This document shows positions 46,898 through 56,312 of a stretch of DNA of 64,000 bases, in pieces. The stretch lies in NCBI RefSeq assembly GCF_000271485.2, contig NZ_AKVN02000001.1, positions 123,501-187,500 on the forward strand. Reading direction: 5' to 3'. Each line of letters starts with the position of its first letter. Position 1 is the first letter of the stretch. The position numbers and the translations under genes were made by a program. This stretch comes from Pelosinus fermentans DSM 17108 (GTDB taxonomy: Bacteria > Bacillota > Negativicutes > DSM-13327). A model generated the notes under the pieces. That model made no database searches. It worked only from the letters and a program-made list of their open reading frames with translations, and was not told the DNA's origin.

Positions 46898-47070
46898 TGA
46901 ATAAAAATGTGGAAGAATTACTCTTAGAAAGAGTCGATACCATTATTCCTAAGGATAGGGAAATCTATCTTGAAAATATTTTTGGTGAACGTAAAACCAT
47001 AGAAGCCCGTATTAAAGAATTACACTTAGTGGATCATAAAATTATCCTAGAGCGCTTTGAAAAAGGATAA
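46873..47070 (+). CDS. CooT-family small nickel-binding protein
   Basis: 65 residues beginning MCEANVYV. Cys2 directly after the initiator Met is the nickel ligand in CooT, the accessory protein for carbon monoxide dehydrogenase. The following VDTIIPKDREIYLENIFGERKTIEARIKELHLVDHKIIL fits that family. The ATG follows TTAGGAGGGGATAAAAC. No CODH gene is in the window, so a broader nickel role is possible. Confidence 0.82.
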   Translation: MCEANVYVMNKNVEELLLERVDTIIPKDREIYLENIFGERKTIEARIKELHLVDHKIILERFEKG

Positions 47071-47083
47071 TAAAAAAAGTGCT

Positions 47084-47167
47084 GAAACGCGAAGATGCGA
47101 AGAAATGCAAAAGACACGAAGTATTGTGGACATTTTATTCTTCCTATTCTTCGTGTCTTCGCGGTTC
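47084..47167. repeat. Intergenic palindromic repeat of the ACGCGAAGA / CTTCGTGTCTTCGCGGTTC type
   Basis: The left arm (47084-47121: gaaacgcgaagatgcgaag, then a run ending gacacgaag) and the right arm (47148-47167: cttcgtgtcttcgcggttc) form an interrupted inverted repeat right after the CooT-like gene. The outer border gaaa(c)cgc / gcggttc and internal vocabulary resemble the repeat at 21780-22026. Confidence 0.6.
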
Positions 47168-47215
47168 AAAAATTTTTTATCCTATCTATTTTTTCCCTAT
47201 GGTTCCATTCTGTTT

Positions 47216-47280
47216 TAAATTATAATATGCATAAGCGGCTAGAATTTTTAGATCTAGCCGCTTATGCATATTATAATTTA
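47216..47280 (-). terminator. 28-bp-arm palindromic terminator containing the queT stop codon
   Basis: 47216-47243 and 47253-47280 are perfect complements around a 9-base loop. The queT stop codon (47271-47273) and its last codons lie in the right arm. The GC-rich centre (AAGCGGCTAGA) is flanked by A/T-rich arms. Confidence 0.85.
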
Positions 47281-47720
47281 TACTTTTTTAGTACAAGGAT
47301 AAGAGGATAACCGATGGCAAAGACAATAATTGCTTCACTAAATCCAATGGATAATATTGTAAACCAGAAGGGCATAGCATATAATATAGAAAGATAGCCG
47401 CCAACAATAAATGCATTGACGATAATTGGGGATACATATGCCCAGATCGTACTTCTAAATCGATAGGTAAGCCAAGCTGCAATGAGTGTGGCCAGACTAC
47501 CGCCAAATATATCCCAAACACCCAGCCCACCAAAGATATTAGCAATTAAAGTGCCGATAAATAAACCGTAGATCGCTTCAGGATAAAGAATGGGCAGTAC
47601 AGTTAGCGCTTCACTAAGCCGAAATTGTAAAGGGCCATAAGAAATGGGTGCTAGTGCATATGTAATGCTTATATATAAAGCGGCAATCATAGTAGCACGT
47701 AGAATAAAATGGGTATTCAT
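47271..47720 (-). CDS. queT: QueT family transporter (queuosine precursor uptake)
   Basis: 149 residues and five hydrophobic segments. YGPLQFRLSEALTVLPILYPEAIYGLFIGTLIANIFGG is the QueT signature; the family is a substrate-capture subunit of ECF-type transport for queuosine precursors such as preQ1. ATG 47720 follows AATGGAGGTCTTT. I found no convincing preQ1 aptamer in the leader. Runs head-on to replication. Confidence 0.87.
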   Translation of the reverse strand: MNTHFILRATMIAALYISITYALAPISYGPLQFRLSEALTVLPILYPEAIYGLFIGTLIANIFGGLGVWDIFGGSLATLIAAWLTYRFRSTIWAYVSPIIVNAFIVGGYLSILYAMPFWFTILSIGFSEAIIVFAIGYPLILVLKKYKL

Positions 47721-47838
47721 AAAGACCTCCATTGATAATAGATTGAATTTTAATTATAGTATATGGAGTTAAAATAAACCAGAAAAGTTTCGTTAAAGAC
47801 AAATATAGAATAAAAACAAACATATGTTCCTAAAAAAA

Positions 47839-47868
47839 TTGTGGATTTCCATATAGGAATGGTATAAT
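47839..47868 (+). promoter_or_regulatory. Probable extended -10 promoter of ftsK
   Basis: TGGTATAAT gives a TGn extended -10 (TATAAT 47863-47868), with TTGTGG (47839-47844) 18 bases upstream. Confidence 0.6.
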
Positions 47869-47907
47869 ACAACGAGAATAAATAAAAAAAGAATTAGGTG
47901 GTAAACT

Positions 47908-50259
47908 TTGTCTAAACGTCATACAAGCGATATAGAAAATAATAATCAAAGTATTGTTAATCCGAGGCTCCGGTCTGAGGTATTGGGTATCTTTCTTTTG
48001 GCAGCAGGGATTATTTCAATTATTAGTTTACTGGATTTTAATACTGGTTCCATTGGGTTATATCTATCTAAGTTTTTAAAATACTCTTTTGGATTAGGAG
48101 CCTTTGTTATTCCTTTATTAATGATCATCATTGGTGGCTTTTATATCAAGAAGGATCAAGGTATTGTGTATAGTATCCGTTTTTGGGGACTAGCGCTGCT
48201 CTATATATCGTTGTTAGCATTAACCCATCATTTTTTAATTTTGGAAAACAGAGAAATACTTCCAGAAAGTTTAGCCAGTGGAGGCGGCTTGATTGGTGGT
48301 ATGATATTATTTATACTGCGTAAATTTTTTGGATTTTATGGTGCTTTTATTATATTAATTGCTTCATGTTTATGTGGTATTTTAATTGCTACAACTTGGT
48401 CATTATATCAAACCTACCTAGCGGCTAAAGAAAGAACGCAGCAGGGATTGACTACCGCATATGAACAAATTGAAAAAGTCGGCAGCTTTTATAATCAGGA
48501 GAAGGATAGACAATTTTTAAGAAAAAATAATAAAGACGAACAAGAAGAGCAGTATGAAGAGATAGCAGCGATTACTGGAAGACCTTTAATTGACAGTTTA
48601 TTAGAACAGGCTGCTCATCAAGAAGCAGAAGAAGCAGAAGAAGCCAGCTACAAGGCAAGAAGAGAAGAGCCTGTCCAGAAGGTACGAGAGAATGTTGTTG
48701 AAATAAAACATAAACAAAATAATAAGGGGAAAATAGAGGATAATCATTCGATTCTAGAACCAGAGAGTACCTTTGTTGCAGGGTATGTATTGCCGCCACT
48801 ATCAATATTACAAAAATCTACGAATCAAGGGGATAGTAAACGAGCCAAAGAAGTAGCCAATAATGCTAAAATTCTTGAGAGCACTCTGGAAAGTTTTAAT
48901 GTCAAAGCGAAAATGATCCATATTAGCCAAGGACCTACTGTAACCCGCTATGAATTAGAACCTGCTCCTGGTGTAAAAGTAAGTAAGATTGTTAATTTAG
49001 CCGATGATATTGCTTTGAGCCTTGCTGCATCGGGAGTGCGTATTGAAGCGCCAATTCCAGGTAAGGCAGCCATTGGTATTGAAGTCCCTAATAAAGTTCT
49101 AGCAAGTGTTCCTTTGCGGGATGTGTTAGAAAGTAATGAATTTTTGAAAGCAACCTCAAAATTAGTTGTGGCTTTAGGCAAGGATATCGCAGGGCAAACT
49201 GTGACAGCTGATTTGGGGAAAATGCCTCATTTATTAGTGGCTGGTTCAACAGGCTCTGGCAAGAGTGTATGTATCAACACATTGTTAACCAGTATATTAT
49301 TTAAAGCAACTCCTCAGGAAGTACGCCTGATTTTAATTGATCCTAAAGTGGTTGAATTGACGAATTATAATGGTCTGCCTCATTTATTAACACCTGTAGT
49401 GACGGATGCACAAAAAGCTGCATCTGCCTTGCGCTGGGCAGTGCAAGAAATGGAGCGGCGTTATGAAATGTTTGCTGCTGCGGGAGTGCGGGACATCGGC
49501 AGATATAATGACTTAATTGATAGTTTCCCGGTTGGCGAGGGTTCTAGTGGTGAAAAAATCCCTTATATTTTGATTATTATTGATGAATTGGCAGATTTGA
49601 TGATGGTCTCGCCAGTTGATGTAGAGGATGCGATTATCCGCTTAGCGCAAAAAGCTCGGGCAGCTGGTATTCACATGGTATTAGCAACACAGAGACCCTC
49701 TGTAGATGTAATTACGGGATTAATCAAAGCGAATGTACCATCTAGAATTGCTTTTGCTGTATCATCCCAAATTGATTCCCGAACCATATTGGATATGGCA
49801 GGAGCAGAAAAGCTGCTAGGCAAAGGGGACATGCTGTTTTATCCTATCGGCATGTCTAAGCCTCTTAGAGTACAAGGTGCGTTTATTGCTGATAGTGAAG
49901 TGGAAGAACTTACAGAATATATCAAAAAGCAGATAGAGCCTCCGGAATATATGGAAGGAATTACTGCTTGTGAAAATTTAAAGAAAGAAGAAACTGGTTC
50001 CAATCTTTTTGAAGATGAGTTATTTGAAGAAGCTGTGCGCATTATTATGGAGCTGAATCAGGCATCAGCATCTATGCTGCAAAGGAAATTCAGGATTGGC
50101 TATACAAGAGCGTCTCGCTTAATTGATACCATGGAAGAAATGAAAATTATTGGTCCGAATATGGGAAGCAAACCTCGGGATATCACCATGACTTATGATC
50201 AGGTATGTGAACGTTATTTTAATGATGCGGCTCAATCTAGTAATACAGATTCAGAATAG
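47908..50259 (+). CDS. ftsK: DNA translocase FtsK/SpoIIIE
   Basis: 783 residues. Four transmembrane segments in residues 20-175, a charged linker (180-300), then the RecA-like motor with Walker A GSTGSGKSV (about 450), ILIIIDELADLMMV, and the C-terminal gamma winged helix (about 710-770, ASMLQRKFRIGYTRASRLIDTMEE) that reads orienting sequences. It pumps chromosomal DNA through the division or sporulation septum. The start is TTG after TAGGTGGTAAAC. Confidence 0.94.
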   Translation: MSKRHTSDIENNNQSIVNPRLRSEVLGIFLLAAGIISIISLLDFNTGSIGLYLSKFLKYSFGLGAFVIPLLMIIIGGFYIKKDQGIVYSIRFWGLALLYISLLALTHHFLILENREILPESLASGGGLIGGMILFILRKFFGFYGAFIILIASCLCGILIATTWSLYQTYLAAKERTQQGLTTAYEQIEKVGSFYNQEKDRQFLRKNNKDEQEEQYEEIAAITGRPLIDSLLEQAAHQEAEEAEEASYKARREEPVQKVRENVVEIKHKQNNKGKIEDNHSILEPESTFVAGYVLPPLSILQKSTNQGDSKRAKEVANNAKILESTLESFNVKAKMIHISQGPTVTRYELEPAPGVKVSKIVNLADDIALSLAASGVRIEAPIPGKAAIGIEVPNKVLASVPLRDVLESNEFLKATSKLVVALGKDIAGQTVTADLGKMPHLLVAGSTGSGKSVCINTLLTSILFKATPQEVRLILIDPKVVELTNYNGLPHLLTPVVTDAQKAASALRWAVQEMERRYEMFAAAGVRDIGRYNDLIDSFPVGEGSSGEKIPYILIIIDELADLMMVSPVDVEDAIIRLAQKARAAGIHMVLATQRPSVDVITGLIKANVPSRIAFAVSSQIDSRTILDMAGAEKLLGKGDMLFYPIGMSKPLRVQGAFIADSEVEELTEYIKKQIEPPEYMEGITACENLKKEETGSNLFEDELFEEAVRIIMELNQASASMLQRKFRIGYTRASRLIDTMEEMKIIGPNMGSKPRDITMTYDQVCERYFNDAAQSSNTDSE

Positions 50260-50273
50260 ATGAGGTGGTAGGT

Positions 50274-51335
50274 TTGCCAGGTCAATATAAGCAGATCACT
50301 AAAAAAGTAGGTCTTCCTCCCGGTACTCTTTTGCATATCGGTTCAACTCGAAGCGAAAAAGTAAAAATAAGAATGTTGTGTTATAGTAGTGAGCATTGGA
50401 ATGAGAAAGAATTTGATAAAGTTGATGAATTATTAGAGAATGAGAGTATCACAGATAAGTGTTGGATACATATCAGCGGTATTCATGTTGTGAGCATGAT
50501 TGAAAAAATCGGAGCTGCATTTCAGATACATTCTTTAGTATTAGAAGATATCGTTAATACTAACCAACGTCCTAAAATAGAAGACAATAAGGAATACTTG
50601 TATATTATTGTCAAAATGATTCATTGCTATGATAATAAGAATATCGACTTTGAGCAAGTTAGCTTGATTGTAGGCAGTAATTATATACTGTCTTTTCAAG
50701 AAAATGATAATGATACATTTGCAAAGATTCGAGAACGAATGAAAGGCACTACGGGTAAAATAAGAAGTAAAGGTGTAGACTACCTTGCTTATGCTTTACT
50801 GGATTGTATTGTAGATAATTACTATGTTGCTCTTGAATATTTAGGAGATAAAATTGAAGTATTAGAAAATAAGATTATTGTACATCCTCAGCCTAAGGTT
50901 ATAAAAGAAATACATACCTTAAAAAATGAGATGTTATTTGTACGAAAAGCCGTCTGGCCTCTGCGAGAAATTATAAATGCTTTGTCTCGGGGAGATTCTG
51001 TCTTATTCACAAAAGACACTCTTATTTATATTAGAGATGTATATGACCACATGATACAAGTAATTGATAGTATTGAAATGTATCGGGATATGGTTACGGG
51101 GATGCTTGACCTTTATCTTTCCAATGTAAGTTTTAAAACGAATGAAGTCATGAAAGTTTTAACAATTATCGCTACCATTTTTATTCCCCTCACTTTTATT
51201 GTAGGTTTATATGGGATGAATTTTAAATATATGCCAGAGCTGGAATGGAAATGGGGCTACCCGGTGATTTTATTATTTATGGCCTTTATTAGCGGATGTA
51301 TGATCGTATATTTTCGCAGAAAGAAATGGATGTAA
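50274..51335 (+). CDS. corA: CorA-type magnesium/cobalt transporter
   Basis: About 353 residues. A large cytoplasmic funnel domain (GSTRSEKVKIRML, LEDIVNTNQRPKIE) is followed by two C-terminal transmembrane helices separated by the selectivity motif YGMNF. It forms pentameric divalent-cation channels in the inner membrane. I favour the TTG at 50274 (LPGQYK), preceded by GAGGTGGTAGG, over the GTG at 50265 that is within that site. It follows ftsK closely and may be cotranscribed. Confidence 0.92.
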   Translation: MPGQYKQITKKVGLPPGTLLHIGSTRSEKVKIRMLCYSSEHWNEKEFDKVDELLENESITDKCWIHISGIHVVSMIEKIGAAFQIHSLVLEDIVNTNQRPKIEDNKEYLYIIVKMIHCYDNKNIDFEQVSLIVGSNYILSFQENDNDTFAKIRERMKGTTGKIRSKGVDYLAYALLDCIVDNYYVALEYLGDKIEVLENKIIVHPQPKVIKEIHTLKNEMLFVRKAVWPLREIINALSRGDSVLFTKDTLIYIRDVYDHMIQVIDSIEMYRDMVTGMLDLYLSNVSFKTNEVMKVLTIIATIFIPLTFIVGLYGMNFKYMPELEWKWGYPVILLFMAFISGCMIVYFRRKKWM

Positions 51336-51352
51336 ATCTTTTATAACTCAAA

Positions 51353-51383
51353 AAAATCGTACCTTATCACAAGGTACGATTTT
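51353..51383 (+). terminator. Terminator after corA
   Basis: AAAATCGTACCTT (51353-51365) pairs perfectly with AAGGTACGATTTT (51371-51383), followed by CGTTT. The A-run on the left lets it serve the convergent LysR gene as well. Confidence 0.85.
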
Positions 51384-51417
51384 CGTTTATAAAATTTATA
51401 TATAGGTTTGCCCTATA

Positions 51418-52317
51418 TTAAGGCAAATCCAATTTAATACCGAAATACTGACTGGTTAATTTTAGCCAGGAGCGGCTGGCAAAGGATAGATAGCGATCTT
51501 TTTTCCAGATCATTCCCAGATGCCAAGGTACCATGGGTTCTGCTAAGGATACGGTTTTGATTTTAGCAGGGTCAAGTTCCTTGCAAATCGTTCGCGGTAA
51601 TATGGCAATCCCTAAATTAATCGCAACCATTTCAGAGATAAAGTCCCATTGGGAGCTTTCACAGATGATTTTAGGATCAAAGCCACTTTGAATACAGCGA
51701 TTTACGATACGACCATGAAGAGTAAAATCTTCCCGCAATAGGATAAAGGATTCATTTTTTAATTCAGTAAGCTCTACATTGGATCGATTTGCTAATTCGT
51801 GATCAGGATGAACGATAAGCATCAGAGGCTCTTTGACGAAAGGAAACATTTCAAAGTTATTCTCATTAACAGGTAATGCCACCATACCAATATCCAGGCT
51901 GCCATCTTCTACTCCATCTTCTACTTTTTTGGAACCTACTTCAATTAGACTCAGAGAGATTTGGGGATATAACCTCGTATAATCAGCAATGATCTTGGGG
52001 AAAAACCTGGCACCTACCATTGGAGGCAATCCGATTACAAGAGTACCCTTTTTTAAGTTAATTACATCGGCTAATTCTGATGTCAGGTTTTGAAAAGAAG
52101 TTACAATTTGTTGGGATTGGTGGAGAACAGCTCTGCCTGCATCCGTTAACTCGATTTGTTTTGCGGAGCGATAAAATAAGGTTGTTCCTAATTCATCTTC
52201 CAAAATTTTAATCATCTTACTAATTGACGGCTGTGTTATGTGTAATGAACGAGCTGCTTTGGTAAAACTACGGTGCCTGGCTACTTCGATAAAATAAGTT
52301 AAATGGCGTACATCCAT
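51418..52317 (-). CDS. LysR-family transcriptional regulator
   Basis: 299 residues. An N-terminal winged helix (1-about 65: HLTYFIEVARHRSFTKAARSLHITQPSISKMIK) and a periplasmic-binding-like effector domain (90-295). It is likely to respond to a small molecule and may act on the divergent gene or itself; the target is not clear because the neighbour is a housekeeping-type cyclophilin. ATG follows AAGGAGATCGAAAG. It runs head-on to replication. The 238-base gap upstream contains only AT-rich promoter-like sequence. Confidence 0.9.
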   Translation of the reverse strand: MDVRHLTYFIEVARHRSFTKAARSLHITQPSISKMIKILEDELGTTLFYRSAKQIELTDAGRAVLHQSQQIVTSFQNLTSELADVINLKKGTLVIGLPPMVGARFFPKIIADYTRLYPQISLSLIEVGSKKVEDGVEDGSLDIGMVALPVNENNFEMFPFVKEPLMLIVHPDHELANRSNVELTELKNESFILLREDFTLHGRIVNRCIQSGFDPKIICESSQWDFISEMVAINLGIAILPRTICKELDPAKIKTVSLAEPMVPWHLGMIWKKDRYLSFASRSWLKLTSQYFGIKLDLP

Positions 52318-52513
52318 CTTTCGATCTCCTTTTTATTATAAGATGTGCAGAAAATTATATAGTAGGGTACTATAGTTTTTAAGAATAGGTTATATTATAA
52401 TTATAATATAAAATAACAGTAAATGCTTGTAATAAAACGCAAAGAATTTAAAAAATTTAAAGTATTTCGTGATTTACAGATTAAATATAATATAAAAGTG
52501 TATAATACTATGG

Positions 52514-52519
52514 TATAAT
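52514..52519 (+). promoter_or_regulatory. Possible extended -10 element before the cyclophilin gene
   Basis: CTATGGTATAATAA carries a TGn-extended TATAAT 37 bases before the cyclophilin start. No good -35 is visible. Confidence 0.45.
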
Positions 52520-52555
52520 AATAAAGAAAAAAATGATCAAAGTGAGGGAATTTTT

Positions 52556-52987
52556 TTGAAAAAGGCAATTATCGAATTGGATAAAGGTAAAATTACAATA
52601 GAATTATTTGAGAAAGATGCACCAAAAACAGTAGCTAATTTTGAAAAATTAATTACAGAAGGTTTTTATAATGGTATTTCGTTTCATCGTGTAATCAAAG
52701 GTTTTGTGGCTCAAGGTGGCTGTCCAAATGGTACAGGTACGGGTGGTCCTGGTTATACAATTCCTTGTGAAACCAAAGATAATCCTCGTATTCATGAACG
52801 TGGCTCTTTGTCCATGGCTCATCGTGGACCTAATACAGGAGGCAGTCAATTTTTCATTGTGTATGAACCGCAGCCTCATTTAGATGGTGTACATACTGTG
52901 TTTGGTAAAGTAATCGAAGGTATGGATGTTGTTGATTTAATCACTGAAGGTGATGTTATGAATAAGGTTACAGTGATTGAAGAATAG
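52556..52987 (+). CDS. Cyclophilin-type peptidyl-prolyl cis-trans isomerase
   Basis: 143 residues, the short single-domain form. The catalytic core [13 protein letters not shown], the [10 protein letters not shown] strand, and [15 protein letters not shown] are intact, including the active-site Arg and Phe. It has no signal peptide, so it acts in the cytoplasm as a folding helper. The start is TTG after GTGAGGGAATTTTT. Confidence 0.93.
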   Translation: MKKAIIELDKGKITIELFEKDAPKTVANFEKLITEGFYNGISFHRVIKGFVAQGGCPNGTGTGGPGYTIPCETKDNPRIHERGSLSMAHRGPNTGGSQFFIVYEPQPHLDGVHTVFGKVIEGMDVVDLITEGDVMNKVTVIEE

Positions 52988-53081
52988 GAGCTAATGTTCT
53001 ATCGGATAGCGGATATGGTTTTTAAGGTGGGGGAACATCAAATGATGTAATCTCACTTTTTATTTTTGGGGAGGTAATGTT

Positions 53082-53846
53082 TTGGAGAATATTAGTGTAG
53101 ATATGATTTTATTTTTAATGGGAGCTGGATTTATCGCTGCATTTATTGATTCTGTAGTCGGTGGAGGAGGATTAATATCTTTACCGGCTTTACTGCTTAC
53201 AGGATTGCCGCCAACCATCGCATTGGGCACTAATAAAATGGCAAGTGTAATGGGAAGTTTTACGAGTACAATTTCATTTATGCGATCAGGCAAGATCAAC
53301 CTTGAAATTATTAAATATTTATTTCCTCTTTCTTTTATTGGATCGGCATTGGGTGTTATTGCCGTTCAGCAAATACCATCTCAATTTTTAAAACCATTGG
53401 TAGTTGTTATGCTAGTAGTGGTTACTATTTATACTTTTACCAAAAAAGAATGGGGAGATGTATCAACCTATGACGGTATGAGTAAAAGGACAGCATACTT
53501 GAGTGGCATAGTTGCTTTTTCCATTGGTTTTTATGATGGCTTCTTCGGACCAGGAGCAGGTTCTTTTTTTATTTTTGCTTTTTTAATGATTGGATTTGAT
53601 TTTGTAATGGCAGCTGGTAATTCGAAAGCTTTAAATTTTGCTAGTAATATTGCAGCTGTGTTTACTTTTGTTTATTTTGACTCTATTAATTATTACTATG
53701 CTATACCTATGGGGTTCGCCATGATTCTTGGTGCATTGGCAGGTTCTAGATTAGCCATAAAAAAAGGCGCTGCTTATGTGCGCCCACTGTTTTTATTTAT
53801 GTCAGTTGTCTTAATTAGTAAGCAGTTATGGGATGTCTTGCGTTAA
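53082..53846 (+). CDS. TSUP family (TauE/SafE) anion transporter
   Basis: 254 residues and about eight transmembrane segments. The duplicated family motif appears as GVGGGLISLPALLLTG near residue 27 and YDGFFGPGAGSFFIFAFLM near 153. TSUP proteins move sulfite, sulfonates or organic acids; the substrate is unknown here. The start is TTG after GGGGAGGTAATGTT. Its stop overlaps that of the convergent kinase gene by four bases, with no terminator between. Confidence 0.88.
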   Translation: MENISVDMILFLMGAGFIAAFIDSVVGGGGLISLPALLLTGLPPTIALGTNKMASVMGSFTSTISFMRSGKINLEIIKYLFPLSFIGSALGVIAVQQIPSQFLKPLVVVMLVVVTIYTFTKKEWGDVSTYDGMSKRTAYLSGIVAFSIGFYDGFFGPGAGSFFIFAFLMIGFDFVMAAGNSKALNFASNIAAVFTFVYFDSINYYYAIPMGFAMILGALAGSRLAIKKGAAYVRPLFLFMSVVLISKQLWDVLR

Positions 53847-55423
53847 AGATGATTGGCATTTGGGGTTAGATATTTGACTACATCCTTATTTTTAATGGGA
53901 AATAAAATATAAAAAGTAGTGCCATGGGGACCGGTTATTGGCTGTATGGTGGCATTATGTCGATTGGCAATGCTATAACAAACTGCCAATCCTAGTCCAG
54001 TACCTTTTTCTTTCGTGGTGAAAAACGGCGTACCAATTTTTTTCATAATGTCCTTTGGTATACCGTGGCCTTCGTCTTGTATGGCTAAGGCCACGGTATT
54101 ATCATAGGTAAAGGTTTGGATTGAGATTGTACCGCCTGATTCCGTTGCATCTAATCCGTTGTTAACTAGGTTAAGTATCAATTGACGAATTTCTTTTTCA
54201 TCCAGCTGCAAATTCGGAATTATAGCTAAATCGTGGTGAATTGTTTTATTGTCAACAATGGCATTGGCTTGCATTAAAGGCATAAGAGCTGTGATGATGC
54301 TATTTAAATTGGTCTCTTTTAAGTGAACTGACTTATCTTTCGCTAAAGATAAAAATTCAGAAATAATAGAGTTTGCTCGATCAAGCTCATCAATCATAAT
54401 ATTAAAGAAAACATTATTTTTTTTATTTTCTTTTTTTAAGGACATCATTTGGAGAAATCCCCGTACTGTGGTCATGGGATTTCGTACTTCATGGCCGATA
54501 CTAGCTGCCATTTCCCCTACTAAATTCAACCGATCGAGACGAGCCATTTCGGTTGTTAAATTTGTATAAGTCGTAATGTCTCGCGACGTACATAAAGCAC
54601 GTTCCACCGAACCGTCAATTCCGAATTCTGGTACGATACGGGCATGAAAATATCGAATGCCGTTTAGACCTGGATATTCATATTCAAACACATTGGATTT
54701 TTTAGTTACAAAAACTTGTTGGACATTTATTATCCAAAGATTTAGAGTATTTGGATCGCAGTTGATAAGTTCATGCAAAGTCTTATTGATATATTCTTTG
54801 GCAGGTATTCCTGTTAGCTGAGTGATAGAAGAATTAATAAAAGTAATACGCATGGATTTATCAATTCGGGAAATAATATCAGGTGTATTTTCAATTAGTG
54901 CTTGAAATTCTTGGTGTTGACGATATAGTTTTGCTTCTAGTTTTTTATGATCTGTAATATTCATCAAGGTATACAGGGCAGACTTAATGGTGCCTTCCTG
55001 ATTGTATTCCGGTATGATCCTACATTGATAATAATAATGTTCTCCCTGCTGATTAATGAAGTCAGACTCAAATAAGGCTTCCCTGCCAGTAGTAAAAGCA
55101 TAGGAGAAAGAAGCTTCCCATAGTATGCAAAAGTTATGAGGCATGCCAGCTTCACGAAAAGTTTTACCAATAAATTCTTGGGGAGACAGCCCAGTATCCT
55201 GAAAGATAACAGGATTGATATAAATATGTTGGCTTTTCGTATTGACACGAGCGACAATAAGGGGCAAATTCTCGATTATTGTCTTACACTCTTCCTGATT
55301 TTGTCGTATGATTCGCTGGTATTGAAGATGAAGAAGCTGAGGATTTTCCCGAGAATTGACTTCAGTGTACAGGTCTGGCATTTCTGTTATGAAATTTTCC
55401 TTTGCAGTTACATTAGTGCCCAT
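53843..55423 (-). CDS. PAS-domain sensor histidine kinase (orphan)
   Basis: 526 residues without transmembrane segments. Two PAS domains (about 45-160 and 170-285) are followed by HisKA with GHEVRNPMTTVRGFLQMM (phospho-acceptor His about 309) and HATPase_c (NLVNNGLDATESGG, DEGHGIP, GTGLGLAV). No response regulator adjoins it. The HExRNPxTxxxGFLQ region resembles sporulation kinases that feed Spo0F/Spo0A, so a role in sporulation initiation is plausible but is inference. ATG follows AGAAAGGATAATAATGT. Confidence 0.88.
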   Translation of the reverse strand: MGTNVTAKENFITEMPDLYTEVNSRENPQLLHLQYQRIIRQNQEECKTIIENLPLIVARVNTKSQHIYINPVIFQDTGLSPQEFIGKTFREAGMPHNFCILWEASFSYAFTTGREALFESDFINQQGEHYYYQCRIIPEYNQEGTIKSALYTLMNITDHKKLEAKLYRQHQEFQALIENTPDIISRIDKSMRITFINSSITQLTGIPAKEYINKTLHELINCDPNTLNLWIINVQQVFVTKKSNVFEYEYPGLNGIRYFHARIVPEFGIDGSVERALCTSRDITTYTNLTTEMARLDRLNLVGEMAASIGHEVRNPMTTVRGFLQMMSLKKENKKNNVFFNIMIDELDRANSIISEFLSLAKDKSVHLKETNLNSIITALMPLMQANAIVDNKTIHHDLAIIPNLQLDEKEIRQLILNLVNNGLDATESGGTISIQTFTYDNTVALAIQDEGHGIPKDIMKKIGTPFFTTKEKGTGLGLAVCYSIANRHNATIQPITGPHGTTFYILFPIKNKDVVKYLTPNANHL

Positions 55424-55527
55424 ACATTATTATCCTTTCTACAATCAAATGGAAATATTTAACTTATTTAGTTATTCTATAAAATTTGTAAATTCCCTTT
55501 TGAGATCATAATGAAATATAAAAAAAT

Positions 55528-56166
55528 TTAATATAATCGAATAAGACCTAGTAGAATTAAGATTAATCCTGGCAAATAGGGAACTTTTTTTTTGAATTGT
55601 TCTGAAAGAAAATGTTTCGAGGCGTAGATCCCAAATGTAATAACAAGGATTTGGATTAAGCCCATGGTAATAGGGGTATAAAATGGTAAGGGATTTACTA
55701 AGGCAGCAGCAAAAATCGCTATCATATTGTCAATACCGAGAGCTAATCCAAGAAGTATGGCTTCTGTTGAGCTAATGAATTGAGAATGATCAACATCTGC
55801 CTTTTCTGGTTTTGCCATGATATTAATTACAAGACGACCAACGGAAAAGGTTAGATTTGGAGAAGGGACTCCTGAGTTTATAGGTTCTGATTGAACTTTT
55901 GCAGCAAAATATTCTTGAAATAAACTGAATAATCCCATGAAGGTGAGTAATAATGCACCTATAAGTATTGCTATTTTAGTATTTAACATTGTTCCTAATA
56001 TATGAGCACTTCCCATGGCTAAACTAACACATAATGTTGTTGTTAATCCTACAATGAATAAAGAAATCTTAGATATAATAATATTTTTTAATCCGTAGGA
56101 AATACCAGCAATAAAGCCATCAATACTTACAGCAAATCCTAAGAGTAACACATAGCACAACGTCAT
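55528..56166 (-). CDS. ytaF: Sporulation membrane protein YtaF (MntP-like fold)
   Basis: 212 residues and six transmembrane segments. VSIDGFIAGISYGLKNI and its duplicate LGIDNMIAIFAAAL place it in the YtaF family, related to MntP manganese exporters by the repeated Asp-containing helices. Made during sporulation in Bacillus; function not settled. The ATG follows ATAGGAGGCTATATAA. Confidence 0.85.
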   Translation of the reverse strand: MTLCYVLLLGFAVSIDGFIAGISYGLKNIIISKISLFIVGLTTTLCVSLAMGSAHILGTMLNTKIAILIGALLLTFMGLFSLFQEYFAAKVQSEPINSGVPSPNLTFSVGRLVINIMAKPEKADVDHSQFISSTEAILLGLALGIDNMIAIFAAALVNPLPFYTPITMGLIQILVITFGIYASKHFLSEQFKKKVPYLPGLILILLGLIRLY

Positions 56167-56312
56167 TTATATAGCCTCCTATAGGTAGAGTGGTCAGAGA
56201 AGGTATCTCCAAATAATATATGGCGAAGGTTAATCTTTGGTGACGATGAAGCTTTTGTATTGTTATTCAAAGGATTAGAAGGATTTTTTAAAAAAATAGG
56301 GAAATTATATGG

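Noticed and set aside
47721..47907. preQ1 riboswitch upstream of queT
   Set aside because: No C-rich loop and A-rich tail pseudoknot pattern could be recognised in the leader.
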